A stretch of DNA of 64,000 nt from Batkoa obscura (GCA_030770535.1 JASVEC010000001.1:1116001-1180000); one strand, 5' to 3'. Counted from the stretch's first letter, positions 13,205-24,051 are shown. Notes: a model not told the origin generated them from the letters alone. Numbers and translations are program-made.

Positions 13205-14563
13205 AGCTAGTCAATATTCACTAAATTGTGAATTATCATCTTTTCATATTGTTTTATTATTGATTATATTGTAAAGTGAGCTTTAGATGCCTTTAGTATC
13301 GATCTTTAGTTGTTTAAAATTTAGATAAATTAATTTTTTGAATTAAAATTTCTGATTTTAAGATTACCCCTAATAAAAAATAAAATTACCAAGTACTTCA
13401 TTCAATAATTAGTTCCTGAAATCATTAGTTTAATTTACATTTCATACCTGAATAACAATTTTTATTTTTAGTCTGTGTTGAACTAACAATATTAAATATT
13501 TAAACAGCCTTGTTCAAAGCTTTCTAGGCAGTTTAAAAGTAACGATTTATTTATACTTTTTTATCATTACGCTGCATATTGAAATCATGCTTCCCTTAGC
13601 AACAAAGAACAATAAAAAAGGATATGAAAATCAATAATTAAAATCAAAGTTGACAACTTTAACAAATGGGGATATATTTTTGTGTTTAAGAATTTTACTA
13701 ACAATCTTTCCACTCAAATAGCGCTTAAAAGATGGAAAAAATGAAGCCAAAAAAAACACCCCTAAATGGATTTTGAAATATTGTTTGTGTGAAACCGTTG
13801 TCATTTTTCACATATATCCTTAAAAAACTAATTGTTCAAGTAAAAGTTTCACTTATAATATATATTCGTGTTATGTTTAAGCTGGATTATATTGTTAGTT
13901 ATTGAATATCCATTTATTTTAAATAATACTTCACACAAAGATTTTTAAAATAGTTTTAATCTAATGAAATCAAGCCTTTTAGTTTCTTCTTTTATTGTTC
14001 ATGAATGCTATTTTTCAAAATTTAGGAAAGTATCAAGGTATATTTAGACCAGCCCTCTAACTGATGTTTGAACTTCTTGATCCCTTATATCACATAGTTT
14101 AAGCATTTCTGGCTATATCAGTTTAATTCGAAATTATATAGATTGACTTAATTATTATAAACTTTTCAATATTTTTATTTCATTATAGGTGCGATATATT
14201 ATAAAGTATCTACCTAAAAAGGTTATTGTCAAGTTTGATAAAGTATAGGATTTTCTGTAATGCAATTTATTAACATTGTTATTTTTGTTAATAACCAAAA
14301 TTAGTATATTTTTTAATAAATTAAAAATTAATTGCAACAAATCCCGACAAAAAAAGAACCAATAAATGGAACTAATAAAGAAAATCCCAGGTAATAATTG
14401 GACATAAATGTTCGACTCCAAATAAAGCAATTGCCATTAACTTGCTCATCCGAAATCAATGTATTGTAATAACAATTCCAAGAACACCTTTATAAATCAA
14501 AAATAACAGCCATTTCCTCAAACCCATTTGTTCTTTTTTAAATAATATTAACAGTAAAATAAG
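13205..14563. other. Intergenic with one MITE copy
   Basis: Apart from the MITE at 13667-13765, this 1.36-kb stretch holds no frame I would call a gene. A 91-codon minus-strand frame at 14155-14430 looks like chance. Confidence 0.5.
13667..13765 (-). mobile_element. MITE copy
   Basis: The leftmost copy of the roughly 100-base family described at 23147-23246. It begins TGGGGATATATTTTTG, ends AACACCCCTA, and keeps the core CAAATAGCGCTTAAAAG. Confidence 0.9.
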
Positions 14564-14968
14564 ATGAAACTAAACCTTTTGATAAGCGTGCTTAGTAGTA
14601 TGATAATCATGGGCACCATGGAGTCCCGAGCCGTTGATAATGAAATGATGGTCAAGAGAGATGGTATGTTAATAAATCTTTTACGTGGCCTTGGTCATAA
14701 GTTACATGTTCGCGAAATGTTGAATAAGCTACATCTTTCAAAGAGAGACAATGATGGCGATGATGAGGACAAAAGCGATGAAGATAAAAAAGAAGATAAA
14801 AAGGATGAAGATAAGAAAGAAGACAAAAAGGCTGAGGTCAAGAAAGATGAAAATAAATCAAAAAATGGAGCTAAATTAGTTAAAGGAAGTTCCAGTGAAA
14901 TCACTTTAATTGGAAGCTCTGCTCTCCTTCCTATTGCTCTCGCTGCTATCTATAATATTAGATATTAA
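14564..14968 (+). CDS. Small secreted, probably GPI-anchored Lys/Asp-rich protein (134 aa)
   Basis: Residues 1-23 (MKLNLLISVLSSMIIMGTME...) look like a cleavable signal peptide. Two KRD sites (after VKRD and SKRD) could be cut by a Kex2-type protease. The middle (about residues 61-98) is a highly charged run of DEDKKEDKK-like repeats. The last 20 residues are hydrophobic after a small-residue stretch (KGSSSE), the pattern of a GPI-attachment signal. A cell-wall or membrane-anchored surface protein is inferred. The family is not recognised. The upstream 150 bases are A+T-rich and the ATG used is the first in frame. Confidence 0.65.
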   Translation: MKLNLLISVLSSMIIMGTMESRAVDNEMMVKRDGMLINLLRGLGHKLHVREMLNKLHLSKRDNDGDDEDKSDEDKKEDKKDEDKKEDKKAEVKKDENKSKNGAKLVKGSSSEITLIGSSALLPIALAAIYNIRY

Positions 14969-15641
14969 ACCCTTTGTATCTATTTAATATCAATTAATAA
15001 ACCTAAACTTTTGCTGATTCTAATACCGAGTTTTTGTTTATATAGCAGAATAATTATATACATTTATAAACAAAATCATTCAAAAACTAATAGCCATTTA
15101 ATATTTATATAATTAAGAATTTGATAGTTTATTTTGGTTTATAGATGCAGCCAGAGTATTTTCGTATTAAGTCTATTAAACTATTATAACATTAATAATA
15201 CACCAATAGCTATATATTTAAATGTAATTGTAAAGCTATACAATATAGCAAATGTTTATTTTAAAAAATCGTCTTAGATATACAATACTTAGTAAATTTT
15301 AAAGATGGTAGTACAATAAAATAAACCATTGAAAGTCATTTCAAAATAATAAGATTTTACTACTCATTGATTTAACAAAAACTACAAATATCATCTGCAG
15401 ACCGTTAACCTTCAGCTTTCATTGCTCTACATAGTTATTTCAGAAAGCACTTAGATGTAAAGGTTACAAGAATTGAAAAAAAATCAAAATGTCATCAAGT
15501 AAAGTTATACCAATTAAAATAAATATTACTTGATTTTGGTTGGTAGATAAATAAAATGGAAATTCAAGAAAAATTATTTTTGTATTTTTATATTTTTTGT
15601 ATTTTACTGTCTTTAGTTCTTTGGTATATAGATAAATAACT
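14969..15641. other. Intergenic, nothing recognised
   Basis: Short A+T-rich spacer between the secreted-protein gene and the leucine-rich-repeat gene. No feature supported. Confidence 0.5.
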
Positions 15642-16950
15642 ATGAATTTCAATCTAAATAAAAAGAGATACAAAGAATCAGAAAAAAAAAGAACGCGGAT
15701 TGAAGATGGCTATGAGGACGCGGAAATAGAAATAGAGATACAAATAGATAGCATATTTGGAGATAAAGAGATAAATTTTAGTCTCAATAATGAGGATTAC
15801 AATAAGTTAAATTTTATACAATTAAAGAAGATTATTACAAATAGATATCTTAGTTCTTATTCTATACAAATCATAATCGATTATTTTTATGACGATAATA
15901 AAGTATATTCAATAGTATCTTTTTTAAGCGAGAATTTTGACACCAAAAAGATCGTTTTGAAAGCAAAAGTTAGTAAGTTTCTGGGCTATACCATCGAAGC
16001 AATCACCAAGGCTTTACAGAATAAGTTTCAACAATTCGACTTTAGCTCAGTTACGTTGCCTAACTTAAACTTTGATAACTGGCTTGCTGGGGATAAACTA
16101 TTAAAAATGATTTCATTTTTTGACTCAAAGTATTGTTCGAGAGAAGTCAATACAATTAGCTTAGATAACAATTTATTGGATGACGATTTTTTATTTCAGT
16201 TTGCAAAGTTAAATTTTATAAACTTAAATTTACTTAAGCTTGGTAATAATATGTTTTCTGGGAATGCTTTGATTCACTTTATTGCAATATTAAAACGAGA
16301 TACTCTTCAAACTTTAGATTTGAATAACACAAATTTATCAAAGTTAGATTTAGAAAGATTTTTTGATCAGCTAGATAAATTTCCAGAATTAAATTGTCTA
16401 AACCTTAATAACTGCAACTTAAATTTTGATAAAAGATATAACTTTGCGTTGCATAACAAAATTAATTTGAATTTATCAGAACTGACAGTCAATAATAATA
16501 ATCACTTTTTTCATTTTTTAAATTGTTTTAATTTAACCGAGTTAAACTTAAGCTATCTTACTATTCATAATCTTCCTTATAATCTTTTATTTTTGCTTTT
16601 GAGATCTAACATTAGGTAATTAACTTTGATTTTATTACTTGTATTTCAATAGCTAATATAATTTTAGTTTAAAACATATTAATCTCTATCACCTTTCATT
16701 TGATTCCATAACTAACTCTAATGACATTCTACTCGAGTCGACTCAATTATCTACTCTAGACCTCTCTTACTTCCCAGATTTAAAAGGTGGCTTATTTTAG
16801 TATTTTTATAATAATTTATTTATTTTTTCTACTATAGTTTTAAACGAATGGCTGAATGTGTTGTTACCCAAAGCACATAATTTAACACGCTTAATTCTAA
16901 AAGGCATTAAAGAGTTTGAAATTAAGTTTAATGGTCCTATCTATTGGTAA
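15642..16950 (+). CDS. Leucine-rich-repeat protein (about 401 aa, at least three exons)
   Basis: Exons 15642-16615, 16668-16786 and 16838-16950, with introns of 52 and 51 bases whose phases close. The first 35 residues are basic then acidic (KKRYKESEKKRTR, then a Glu run). From about residue 135 there are repeated LxxLxLxxNxL units such as LNLLKLGNNMFSG, LQTLDLNNTNLSKLDL and LNCLNLNNCNLNF, continuing into exon 2 (LSTLDLSYFPDL). Such proteins usually act as protein-binding scaffolds, for example F-box-type adaptors, but no F-box is clear here. The stop at 16948-16950 is followed by another open stretch at about 17324-17449 (YYPLITSIPPNFYDF...) that could be a further exon, so the 3' end is uncertain. 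Confidence 0.7.
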
Positions 16951-18749
16951 CTACTATAAATTATCAAAATTCATGTTGGCTTATTAGTATATGAATGACA
17001 TGCCTTTCAAATGATGCAATGCTAAAATAGATAAGTAACTTGATTTATTATACTTTAAATATGTTAATATAATATTATACATATTTTATACGTTTCATTA
17101 AGAATATGTTAATTTTTTAAGAATACACATCAATCTAAATAGCAAAGTTCATGAAAGTATGTTTTAAATCACGAACATTTGGTTCATTGAAAACTCTGAA
17201 TTTAATATAAACTATCCTTTTATAAGATTTAGTTCATGTATAATCTTTTAATCTTTTAATCTTTTAATAATCATGATTTGAATTCAATGTAAGTAGTTTG
17301 TAAACTTTCAATAAATTCTATAGGTATTATCCACTTATAACAAGCATTCCTCCTAATTTTTATGATTTCAAACTAAATCAGCTTAATACTTACATTCAGA
17401 TATATCACTCTTATACACCAAAATCATTAACATTCGCGATAAAGCTTTAGTGGAAAACTATGTCTTATTAGATAAAATTTATAAAGGAATAAGATGAACC
17501 AATAGCTAAATATACCTATGGTTAATATCTCAGTTTGATTTTTCCATCTGATTGTTGAAAGAATAATTATAAATCGTAAAAAGTTTATTAGCGCATAGTT
17601 AATCTATGTAACATATAGATGTTTAAAATGACTTATGACCGTTCTATGAAATGGAAATATATGTTGTTTTGTCTATAAGAACTCATTTTTGAATTTCGTT
17701 TATTTACTCTGTTTAATAAGTTTTATAAGTTAAAATAGTTAATACTTTGAATAAAGATATTGATTTATTTGTCAATAGTGTGGGGAATAAAAGAACTTAA
17801 TATAACTTTTAACTTTTATTCTCAACCTATAGTTGTTCTGATTTGGTTTAGATATTTTTACAATTTTAAATGTTTTAATTAAATATCATATTTTAATATT
17901 ATTAGACCTTTTTTATATTAATAAGTAGACTTGAGCTTATTTTTACTTTTATTTCAAGTAGATTTAACTAAATGGGGATGTATTTTTTTATTTAAGAATT
18001 CTACTAACAATCTTTCCGCTCAAATAGCGCTTAAAAAATGTAAAAAGTAATGAAACCAAAAAAAACATTCTCAAATTAAATTTTACATACTACTTTTTGG
18101 ATCCTTATCCTTTAAGGGGAGCACCTTATTGAAATAACACTTATAACAATAATAGCATAATTTAATATATTTAATATTTTTTTACAATAAATATACAATC
18201 TTTTTATCACCTTCTCAAATAATCTGATAATCTATGAACTTATTCTTTTAATATTTAAATAATCACAAGACTTTATTAGTGTCTAAATATTCTTACAATA
18301 TTATTAAAAACAACCTATTTTGTTTGTTTTTTGATCAATCTTGATTTTGCAAATGTTTGAAAATTCCTCTAGTGCTAGAACTTTAATGATATTTATCAAA
18401 TGGATAAATTTAAATTCACTTTATACCTTAAACTAATTTTATTTACAAATACACAATTTGAAAGATAGTATACCAACAACATTAAGGATATTTTATTATT
18501 TCACTCTTAAAACTTCACTCTACTTTAAATACCTACCACCAGTCCTTCACTTCTACTCCTTTGTCCTATACAATAAATTCATCTATCAAAATACCTTCTC
18601 ATAGCCTTTGAACTAATTTGGGAAATTCTTTTAAATTTTCAATGGAATGATAATTTAAATACATTTCCGCATATTTAAAAATAAAAAATAATTACCATTC
18701 TTAAAAATTCTTTCTCAACCAATAGCAGTTGGGTTCTATCAGATTACTG
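16951..18749. other. Intergenic with one MITE and a possible extra exon
   Basis: The stretch 17324-17449 lies after a CTATAG acceptor and reads open as YYPLITSIPPNFYDFKLNQL and beyond. It could be a 3' exon of the leucine-rich-repeat gene, or a remnant. A MITE lies at 17972-18075. The rest is A+T-rich with nothing recognised. Confidence 0.4.
17972..18075 (-). mobile_element. MITE copy
   Basis: Begins TGGGGATGTATTTTTTT. The far end is eroded (AAACATTCTCA instead of CACCCCCA). The core TTTCCGCTCAAATAGCGCTT is intact. Confidence 0.9.
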
Positions 18750-18758
18750 ATCTGATAA
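18736..18758 (+). promoter_or_regulatory. Paired iron-responsive GATA-factor sites
   Basis: ATCTGATAA at 18750-18758 matches exactly the ATCWGATAA element bound by fungal iron-sensing GATA repressors (SreA/Fep1/Urbs1 type). Six bases to its left, on the opposite strand, is ATCTGATAG (18744-18736), an 8-of-9 match. The pair lies about 160 bases before the ATG of a siderophore-type transporter, where such repressors are known to act under iron-replete conditions. Site and spacing are seen; binding is inferred. Confidence 0.7.
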
Positions 18759-18916
18759 GACAAAGGTGGTAGTGTAAAATAACATTTACATATTTGCTTG
18801 TAAAGGACAGTATAAAAAGAAAGGATAAAACACAAATAAAAAAAATTGTTTTGTAAAATAATAATACTTAAATTGATTAAGGTTTAATAAAATAAACTTT
18901 TTGAGTTTACAAAAAA

Positions 18917-20629
18917 ATGAAAGATAATTTAAGAGCAGAGTTTGGGCCAGAAGAGATCAACAATGTAGATCAAAAAGAGCTTACCATTGATGAAGTAGGG
19001 GCAAGAAGGATGGCTAGTATACGTGGTATCATGAGTCGTCCCCAACTATGGGCCTGTTATATTGGTTTATTACTCATTACCTTCGTAGTCTCCTTAGAAG
19101 TCAACTTGGGCTATGGCCTTTTAAATGCTGCTTTAGAAGAGTTTAAAGCAAATGCATTAACCAGTGTGATCTCTGTAGTGACCAGCTTGATGGGCATTGT
19201 ACTTGTACCTTTGTATTCCAAGATCAGTGATTTTTTTGGACGTACTGAAATCTTTTTGACCTCTTTATTAATCTATATGCTAGGCTTAATCCTTACCTTT
19301 TCAGCTAACTCATTTTCTACCTTTTCCGCTGGGTGGATCTTTACTAGTATTGGATCTACAGGATATGAAATCATTAAGGCCGTATTAATGGCTGATTTAA
19401 CCTCTTTAGCCAATCGTGCCAATTTAAATGCTGCTGACATGATCCCCTTTGTTATGAATAATTGGATCGGTACCTTTTCCGCTACCCCAATTAATGATAA
19501 TCTTGGATGGCGATGGGGATATATTATACCTACTATTTTATTTGTTCCCTTTATTTTTCTATTCTTTAGTATGATGTTTTATCTACAGTATAAAGCCAAG
19601 AAACAAACAAATAGATTTGTAAGTATCAAACAGTTTGGGCTCAAAAAAGCAATAAAGAAAATTTATCACGATATTGATTTGGTGGGCTTTGCCTTATTAA
19701 CTGTGAGTTTACTCTTGATTATGCTTCCTTTGATAGTTGCTGGTACTTTAAAAGATGGTTGGAATACACCTAGTATGATTACATTAATTGTAATTGGGGG
19801 TATATTGTTTATAGGACTGATCGTATGGGAATATAAATATTCTAAACATCCCTTAATTCCAGTACAAATGTTAAAGAATAAGACTACATTGGGTGGTGTT
19901 TTAATTGCTTTTTTTATCAAGATGGATGCAGGTTTAAATTGGCAATACTTTTATTTATACTTTATGATCTCACGTAAATTAGACCCAACTAGTGCCTTGT
20001 TATTATTTAAAGGAAATCAAGTTGGTTATTTAGTTTCTGTTTTAGTTTCTGGACTTTTAATTAAGAGGTTGCCTAATTTTAAATATTTATTGATTGCTGG
20101 TACTGTTGTCAATTGTATTGGTTTAGGTACTATGATACCTGCTAGATTCCCACACTCTAGTGATGTCTCTATTCATGTTACCCAAGCAATATCTGGGATT
20201 GGACAAGGTATGATTGATATGAGTGTAATTATAGCCTATCAAGGCACAGTGAGTAGAAAAGACGTAGCTATTGTTACAGCCACTGTTCAATTGTTAAGAA
20301 ATGTAGCTACCTCAATTGGTGGAACAATAGCTGGTGCTATTTGGACTCAAGTGGTACCTCAGCTTATTCAAAGAAATGTAAAAGGTGAAATTGATCTTAC
20401 TAGAGCTATGAATGAAATTGCTTATGTTTGGGGATTACCCGATAATCAGTTTGAACAGGTTGTAAATGGATTTGGAGATGGCCAAATGATCATTTCCGCA
20501 GTATCTTGTGCTTTAGGTGTGATTGGGTTTCTAATTGCTGTATTTATGGTTAAACCTGTCGATGTCCACAATACACAAAGATTCGATGAGAATATTACAG
20601 ATGAAAATGAAGAAGTGTTTAAAGATTAA
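18917..20629 (+). CDS. MFS siderophore-iron transporter, SIT/ARN type (570 aa)
   Basis: A single-exon membrane protein of the usual length for fungal Sit1/Arn/MirB proton symporters, which import ferric siderophores across the plasma membrane or endosomal membranes. Visible family features: GARRMASIRGIMSRPQLW before the first helix; VSLEVNLGYGLLNAALEEF, where the family has TSLEG...T; SKISDFFGRTE (loop 2-3 MFS motif); GSTGYEI; ADLTSLANRANL, matching the family's D-x-S-x-L-x-N-R-A-L; GWRWGY; and a long basic loop with KAKKQTNRF. About 14 hydrophobic segments can be counted. A close paralogue is encoded at 29005-30687. The upstream GATA sites suggest iron repression. The substrate siderophore cannot be told. 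Confidence 0.88.
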   Translation: MKDNLRAEFGPEEINNVDQKELTIDEVGARRMASIRGIMSRPQLWACYIGLLLITFVVSLEVNLGYGLLNAALEEFKANALTSVISVVTSLMGIVLVPLYSKISDFFGRTEIFLTSLLIYMLGLILTFSANSFSTFSAGWIFTSIGSTGYEIIKAVLMADLTSLANRANLNAADMIPFVMNNWIGTFSATPINDNLGWRWGYIIPTILFVPFIFLFFSMMFYLQYKAKKQTNRFVSIKQFGLKKAIKKIYHDIDLVGFALLTVSLLLIMLPLIVAGTLKDGWNTPSMITLIVIGGILFIGLIVWEYKYSKHPLIPVQMLKNKTTLGGVLIAFFIKMDAGLNWQYFYLYFMISRKLDPTSALLLFKGNQVGYLVSVLVSGLLIKRLPNFKYLLIAGTVVNCIGLGTMIPARFPHSSDVSIHVTQAISGIGQGMIDMSVIIAYQGTVSRKDVAIVTATVQLLRNVATSIGGTIAGAIWTQVVPQLIQRNVKGEIDLTRAMNEIAYVWGLPDNQFEQVVNGFGDGQMIISAVSCALGVIGFLIAVFMVKPVDVHNTQRFDENITDENEEVFKD

Positions 20630-20754
20630 GTTTACATTATGTTTTTCAAAAAAGCCATCAATTTAATATTTAATAAAGTTTACCTGTTTAATAGATAAAT
20701 AACGATTTTCATTTTCTCGACTTTCATTCATAAGTTATTTTATCTCAATAGTGA

Positions 20755-20857
20755 TACGGGGGTGTTTTTTGGTTTCATTATTTTTTCCATTTTTAAGCGC
20801 CATTCGGGTGGAATAATTGTTAGTAAAATTCTTAAACAAAAAAGCACATCCCCATAT
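20755..20857 (+). mobile_element. MITE copy in the transporter 3' flank
   Basis: Begins CGGGGGTGTTTTTTGG and ends AGCACATCCCCA followed by TA. It lies about 125 bases after the transporter stop codon, where it could lie in or near the 3' UTR. Confidence 0.9.
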
Positions 20858-21699
20858 GTAAAAATATAAACTATCATAAAAAAAGTCAAATTTTAAATTA
20901 TTTTTTTGTTTAAAATTGCTTATAAAAACTTTAAACACTTTATAAATATTATATTTTTTTACAAGTTTAGTTTATTATAAATTTTAAGTTTAGATTTAAA
21001 TTAATTTAAAAGTTTTAGCATGTAATTTTAACTAAGCTTTTAAATTTATTTATAGTTTATTTATCATATTTAATTATATTCAAAATAGTTTTTTAAAAGC
21101 TGAAAAAGCAATTATATAATTTTTTAGTAAAAAATAATGCTAATTAAAAATATATAAATAGGGATGTCCGAATTGGGTACATTTTTTTATCCAATTTTTA
21201 AATATTTTAAAAACTTTGCTTAAAATTCTGTAAAAATAAATTCTTTATTAAAAACCAAGAGTACCTGACACAATTTTAAATTATTTTATTATAATTTATA
21301 TCGTAAGTTAACGGAATTTCTATTAAATTCAATAAAAATTCCCGGATTAATAAGGCTTTTACTAATATAACCTATATATTAATATCAATCAAAGTTGTAT
21401 ATAAATAAATACATACCTATATAAAACCTTATTAAAAAATGTTTATTACTGACTGCTTTATAGCCAATATTGCAGATTTGCTATTAAATGAATAAATTAT
21501 TTTAGTATTATAATTATATTATTGATATATTATTAAGTTAATAAATAGCTGCATGGGAGGAGGGATTGGTTAGTCCCAAAGCTATAATCAACCATCTTTG
21601 TATATTATAAGCAATATAACGATAATTTTTATTTATTATTACAGTTGCTTACTCTTTGGCTATTTATTAACTTAGCTGTTAATAATTTAATATCAACAT

Positions 21700-21805
21700 T
21701 TGGGAGTGTTTTATTTGGCTTCATCGTTTTTTCCATTTTCTAAGCGCTATTTGAGCGGAAAAACTGTTAGTAAAATTCTTAATCATAAAAATACATCATC
21801 ATTTA
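21700..21805 (+). mobile_element. MITE copy inside transposon copy 1
   Basis: Begins TGGGAGTGTTTTATTTGG and ends ATACATCATCA. The transposon copy at 44900 lacks it and shows the empty site CAACATTTAATAATTG. The copy at 32011 carries a MITE at the same spot in the opposite direction. Confidence 0.85.
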
Positions 21806-22069
21806 ATGATTGATTTCTATCGTTTAATAAACTATTTACTTGCTTTTAGTAAATAGTGAAACTAAATTTTCAGTTATTTTTGTAAGATAAGCTGGGGTTG
21901 ACCTTTAAATTTTTCTATTTTCTATAGACTCTACAACTTTAATTGGACTTGTATCACTTTTTTTGATCTATCAGATACTGGATAACAGTGTAATTTATTA
22001 TCACGTTTTATAAAATGTAAATGCTTTTTAATACCTTGTATTTTTATTATTTTTATTATTTTTATTATA

Positions 22070-22170
22070 TGGGGATGTATTTTTATGTTTAAGAATTTTA
22101 CTAACAATTTTTCCACTCAAATAGCGCTTAGAAAATGGAAAAAGTGATGAAGCCAAAAAAAACACCCCCA
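22070..22170 (-). mobile_element. MITE copy inside the transposase region of copy 1
   Basis: Flanks read TA/TGGGGATG and ACCCCCA/TA. The uninterrupted relative near 45165 reads TTTTTGTACCTTTG, so the insertion went into a TA that was duplicated. Confidence 0.9.
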
Positions 22171-23146
22171 TATCTTTGTTTCTTTCATACTTTTTAAAAA
22201 TTATATTTGTTTTCCCATTATTGTTAGTTGAATTATTAATTCTATTATGTTCACAAATAAAAATCTCAAATTTTGAAATTAATTGATCAATATCTTCTAT
22301 TTTACTTAATACTTCAAAACTGTTCTTCCATTGTGAAAGATTTCCAAAATGTCCATCAATCATACTTTTTCTATGATGCTCAGCAAAAAAATTAAGGTCA
22401 ATGTTTAAACTATTATTTGTTTTATGAATTTTTTTAAATATATAATGTAAAAACCCTTGAGATTTAAAATAATTCCCTGTATCTATTTATATATTAATTT
22501 TTGTAAACTTTTTAAATAAAGGCTCTTTAGATACTAAATCAACTAAACAGTTTCTTACATATGCTGAATCATGATTTAATATTTCATAAATAATCAAAAT
22601 AAACTCTATCTATTGTTCTATCATTTTTTAAATACAAAACGCCAAACCCTAATACTGATATAGCTTGCTTATTATAATGATCTAAATTTATTAGGTCTGG
22701 TTTTATATTTATATTTATATTTATATTTTGTTTAAAATCTAAACTTATTATACAACTTCTATTATTTACTTTTTTAATAGTTTTTCATTAAATATGTTTT
22801 TTTGAGTATCAACACAAAATTCATGTAATTTATATAACCTTTTGTGAAAGTTGGTACTCAGTGGTAGGAGTTAAAAACAGTTCTTGCTTGATTAACTTGC
22901 CTTAAGTCGAACGGTCTTAGTTTATGTAACTAAGATAGATTTAAATGAATAGGAATAATACGTAATAAGTTACGAACTGTGTAAAACAAATAGAATAGAC
23001 AATACTACTGTAAAATCTACGTAAGATGTTGTCAGAAAGACTTAGTGGCTTTATTAATAGTACGATATCAGGGAGTAATTCAATTAAAAAGCCTCGAGTT
23101 AGTATGTTGAAGAATCTCTTTTATACACCAACTGGATGGCTGTACA

Positions 23147-23246
23147 TGGGGGTGTTTTTTTGGCTTCATTATTTTTTCCATTTTTCAAGCGCTATTTCAG
23201 CGGAAAGATTGTTAGTAAAATTCTTAAATAAAAAGATACATCCCCA
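23147..23246 (+). mobile_element. Reference MITE (about 100 bases, TA target)
   Basis: The family is read here as TGGGGGTGTTTTTTTGG at the left end, core TCAAGCGCTATTTCAGCGGA, and ATACATCCCCA at the right end. The ends are inverted repeats of about 10 bases (TGGGGRTGT / ACAYCCCCA). Comparing this insertion with the MITE-free LTR at 47555-48096 (empty site GGCTATATATAAGG) leaves only an extra TA, so the target duplication is TA, as in Tc1/mariner-type and Stowaway-like elements. It is non-coding: reading frames across it (for example GVFFGFITF) are by-products. About 32 copies occur in this window, on both strands. Strand is assigned by the end carrying TGTTTTTTTGG. Confidence 0.92.
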
Positions 23247-23362
23247 TATAAGGAACATTATAGCAGTTATTCCTTATTATAGTTGCCAAGTATGGAAATT
23301 AAAACGTGGACAATAAGTTCTTCGTGATCAGGTGGTAGAGCAATTCTCACAGCAAATCTATA

Positions 23363-23461
23363 TGAGGATGTTTTTTTGGTTTCATTACTTTTTCCATTTT
23401 TAAGCACCATTTAAGCGGAAAAATTATTAGTAAATTTCTTAAACAAAAAAATACATTCCCA
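23363..23461 (+). mobile_element. Second MITE inside the same LTR
   Basis: Begins TGAGGATGTTTTTTTGG and ends ATACATTCCCA, with TA on both sides. A separate insertion 117 bases from the first. Confidence 0.88.
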
Positions 23462-23952
23462 TATGAGGAACTCTGAATTGATTATTATATTATAATCAAT
23501 CCTAGAGCTAATGAAGCGATATTTCACAGTTACATTAGTAAAGTTTTTGCTAATATGACAATTCTTATTAAATTCAGCATTTTTAGATTTTTTTGCTTTT
23601 GATTTTATTAAATAAAAGCTTTTTAAACTAAAAATTAAAATTTTAAATAGACTTTAAAAAGCTAGAAAGTATATAAACAAATGATTTTAAATATAGTTAT
23701 CAAAATATACCTGAGTTGAAATAAACAGTATAAAAATATTTTCAACAATTAAAAGATTCAGTTAAAATAAGTTAATTATTTTAATAAACTTAGATTATAA
23801 TTTTAAATAAATTTTTAAAACTGTTTATAAAATTTTAAACAATTTTATATTAATTAATATCAAAAAATATTAGAATTTCTAATTTCAAATCAATTTTTTA
23901 CTGATATAAATTTAAGTTATTATTGATATGGACAGTATAGTTTTAATAGTAT

Positions 23953-24051
23953 AAGGGTGGTTTTTTTGGTTTCATTACTTTTTCCATTTTTTGAATGCTA
24001 TTTGAGTGGAAAAATTGCTAATAAAATTCCTAAACAAAAAACACATCCCCA
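23953..24051 (+). mobile_element. MITE copy
   Basis: Left end eroded (AAGGGTGGTTTTTTTGG); right end ACACATCCCCA followed by TA. It stands about 415 bases before the Nud1-like start codon. Confidence 0.88.

Larger units (their letters stand above)
21161..22842 (-). mobile_element. Left part of the D-G-H-F-G DNA transposon (copy 1)
   Basis: Starts after TA with the terminal repeat GGGATGTCCGAATTGGG. It carries the C-terminal part of the transposase on the minus strand (22028-22363), including MIDGHFGNLSQWKNSFEVL. MITEs interrupt it at 21700-21805 and 22070-22171. It is cut off at 22842 by a solo LTR whose other flank is a different sequence, so the N-terminal part and right end are missing here. 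The fullest copy, at 44440-47298, serves as reference. Confidence 0.7.
22843..23528 (+). mobile_element. Solo LTR with two nested MITEs
   Basis: Runs from TGTGAAAGTTGG to ATATTTCACA, with the TG...CA ends and short inverted repeat typical of LTRs. Without its two MITEs (23147-23246, 23363-23461) it is about 485 bases. It shares long stretches with the LTRs at 43028, 46774 and 47555. The two flanks do not match each other as a target duplication: the left is transposase sequence and the right resembles the inverted left end of another transposon copy. No internal retrotransposon region is attached. Superfamily not determined; older than the MITEs it carries. Confidence 0.75.

Noticed and set aside
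14155-14430. 91-codon minus-strand frame upstream of the secreted-protein gene
   Set aside because: Composition reflects A+T-rich DNA (Phe, Ile, Asn, Leu) and it lies in the probable promoter of 14564. No homology recognised.
20735-20938. Short frames across MITE copies encoding variants of GVFFGFITF...RYLSGKIVSKIL (also at 28569, 31845, 38953, 45771, 58266, 62335)
   Set aside because: They arise from the MITE sequence itself, occur in several frames, start and stop in flanking DNA, and are broken in most copies. No conserved coding pattern.
22843-22870. LTR start (GTTGGTACTCAGTGGTAGG) looked like a polymerase III A box, suggesting a SINE
   Set aside because: No convincing B box. The TG...CA inverted ends and the 4-bp AAGT duplication at the 43028 copy fit an LTR better.
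23026-23316. 96-codon frame in the 22843-23528 LTR
   Set aside because: It begins in LTR sequence and runs into the nested MITE. The related LTRs do not keep the frame.
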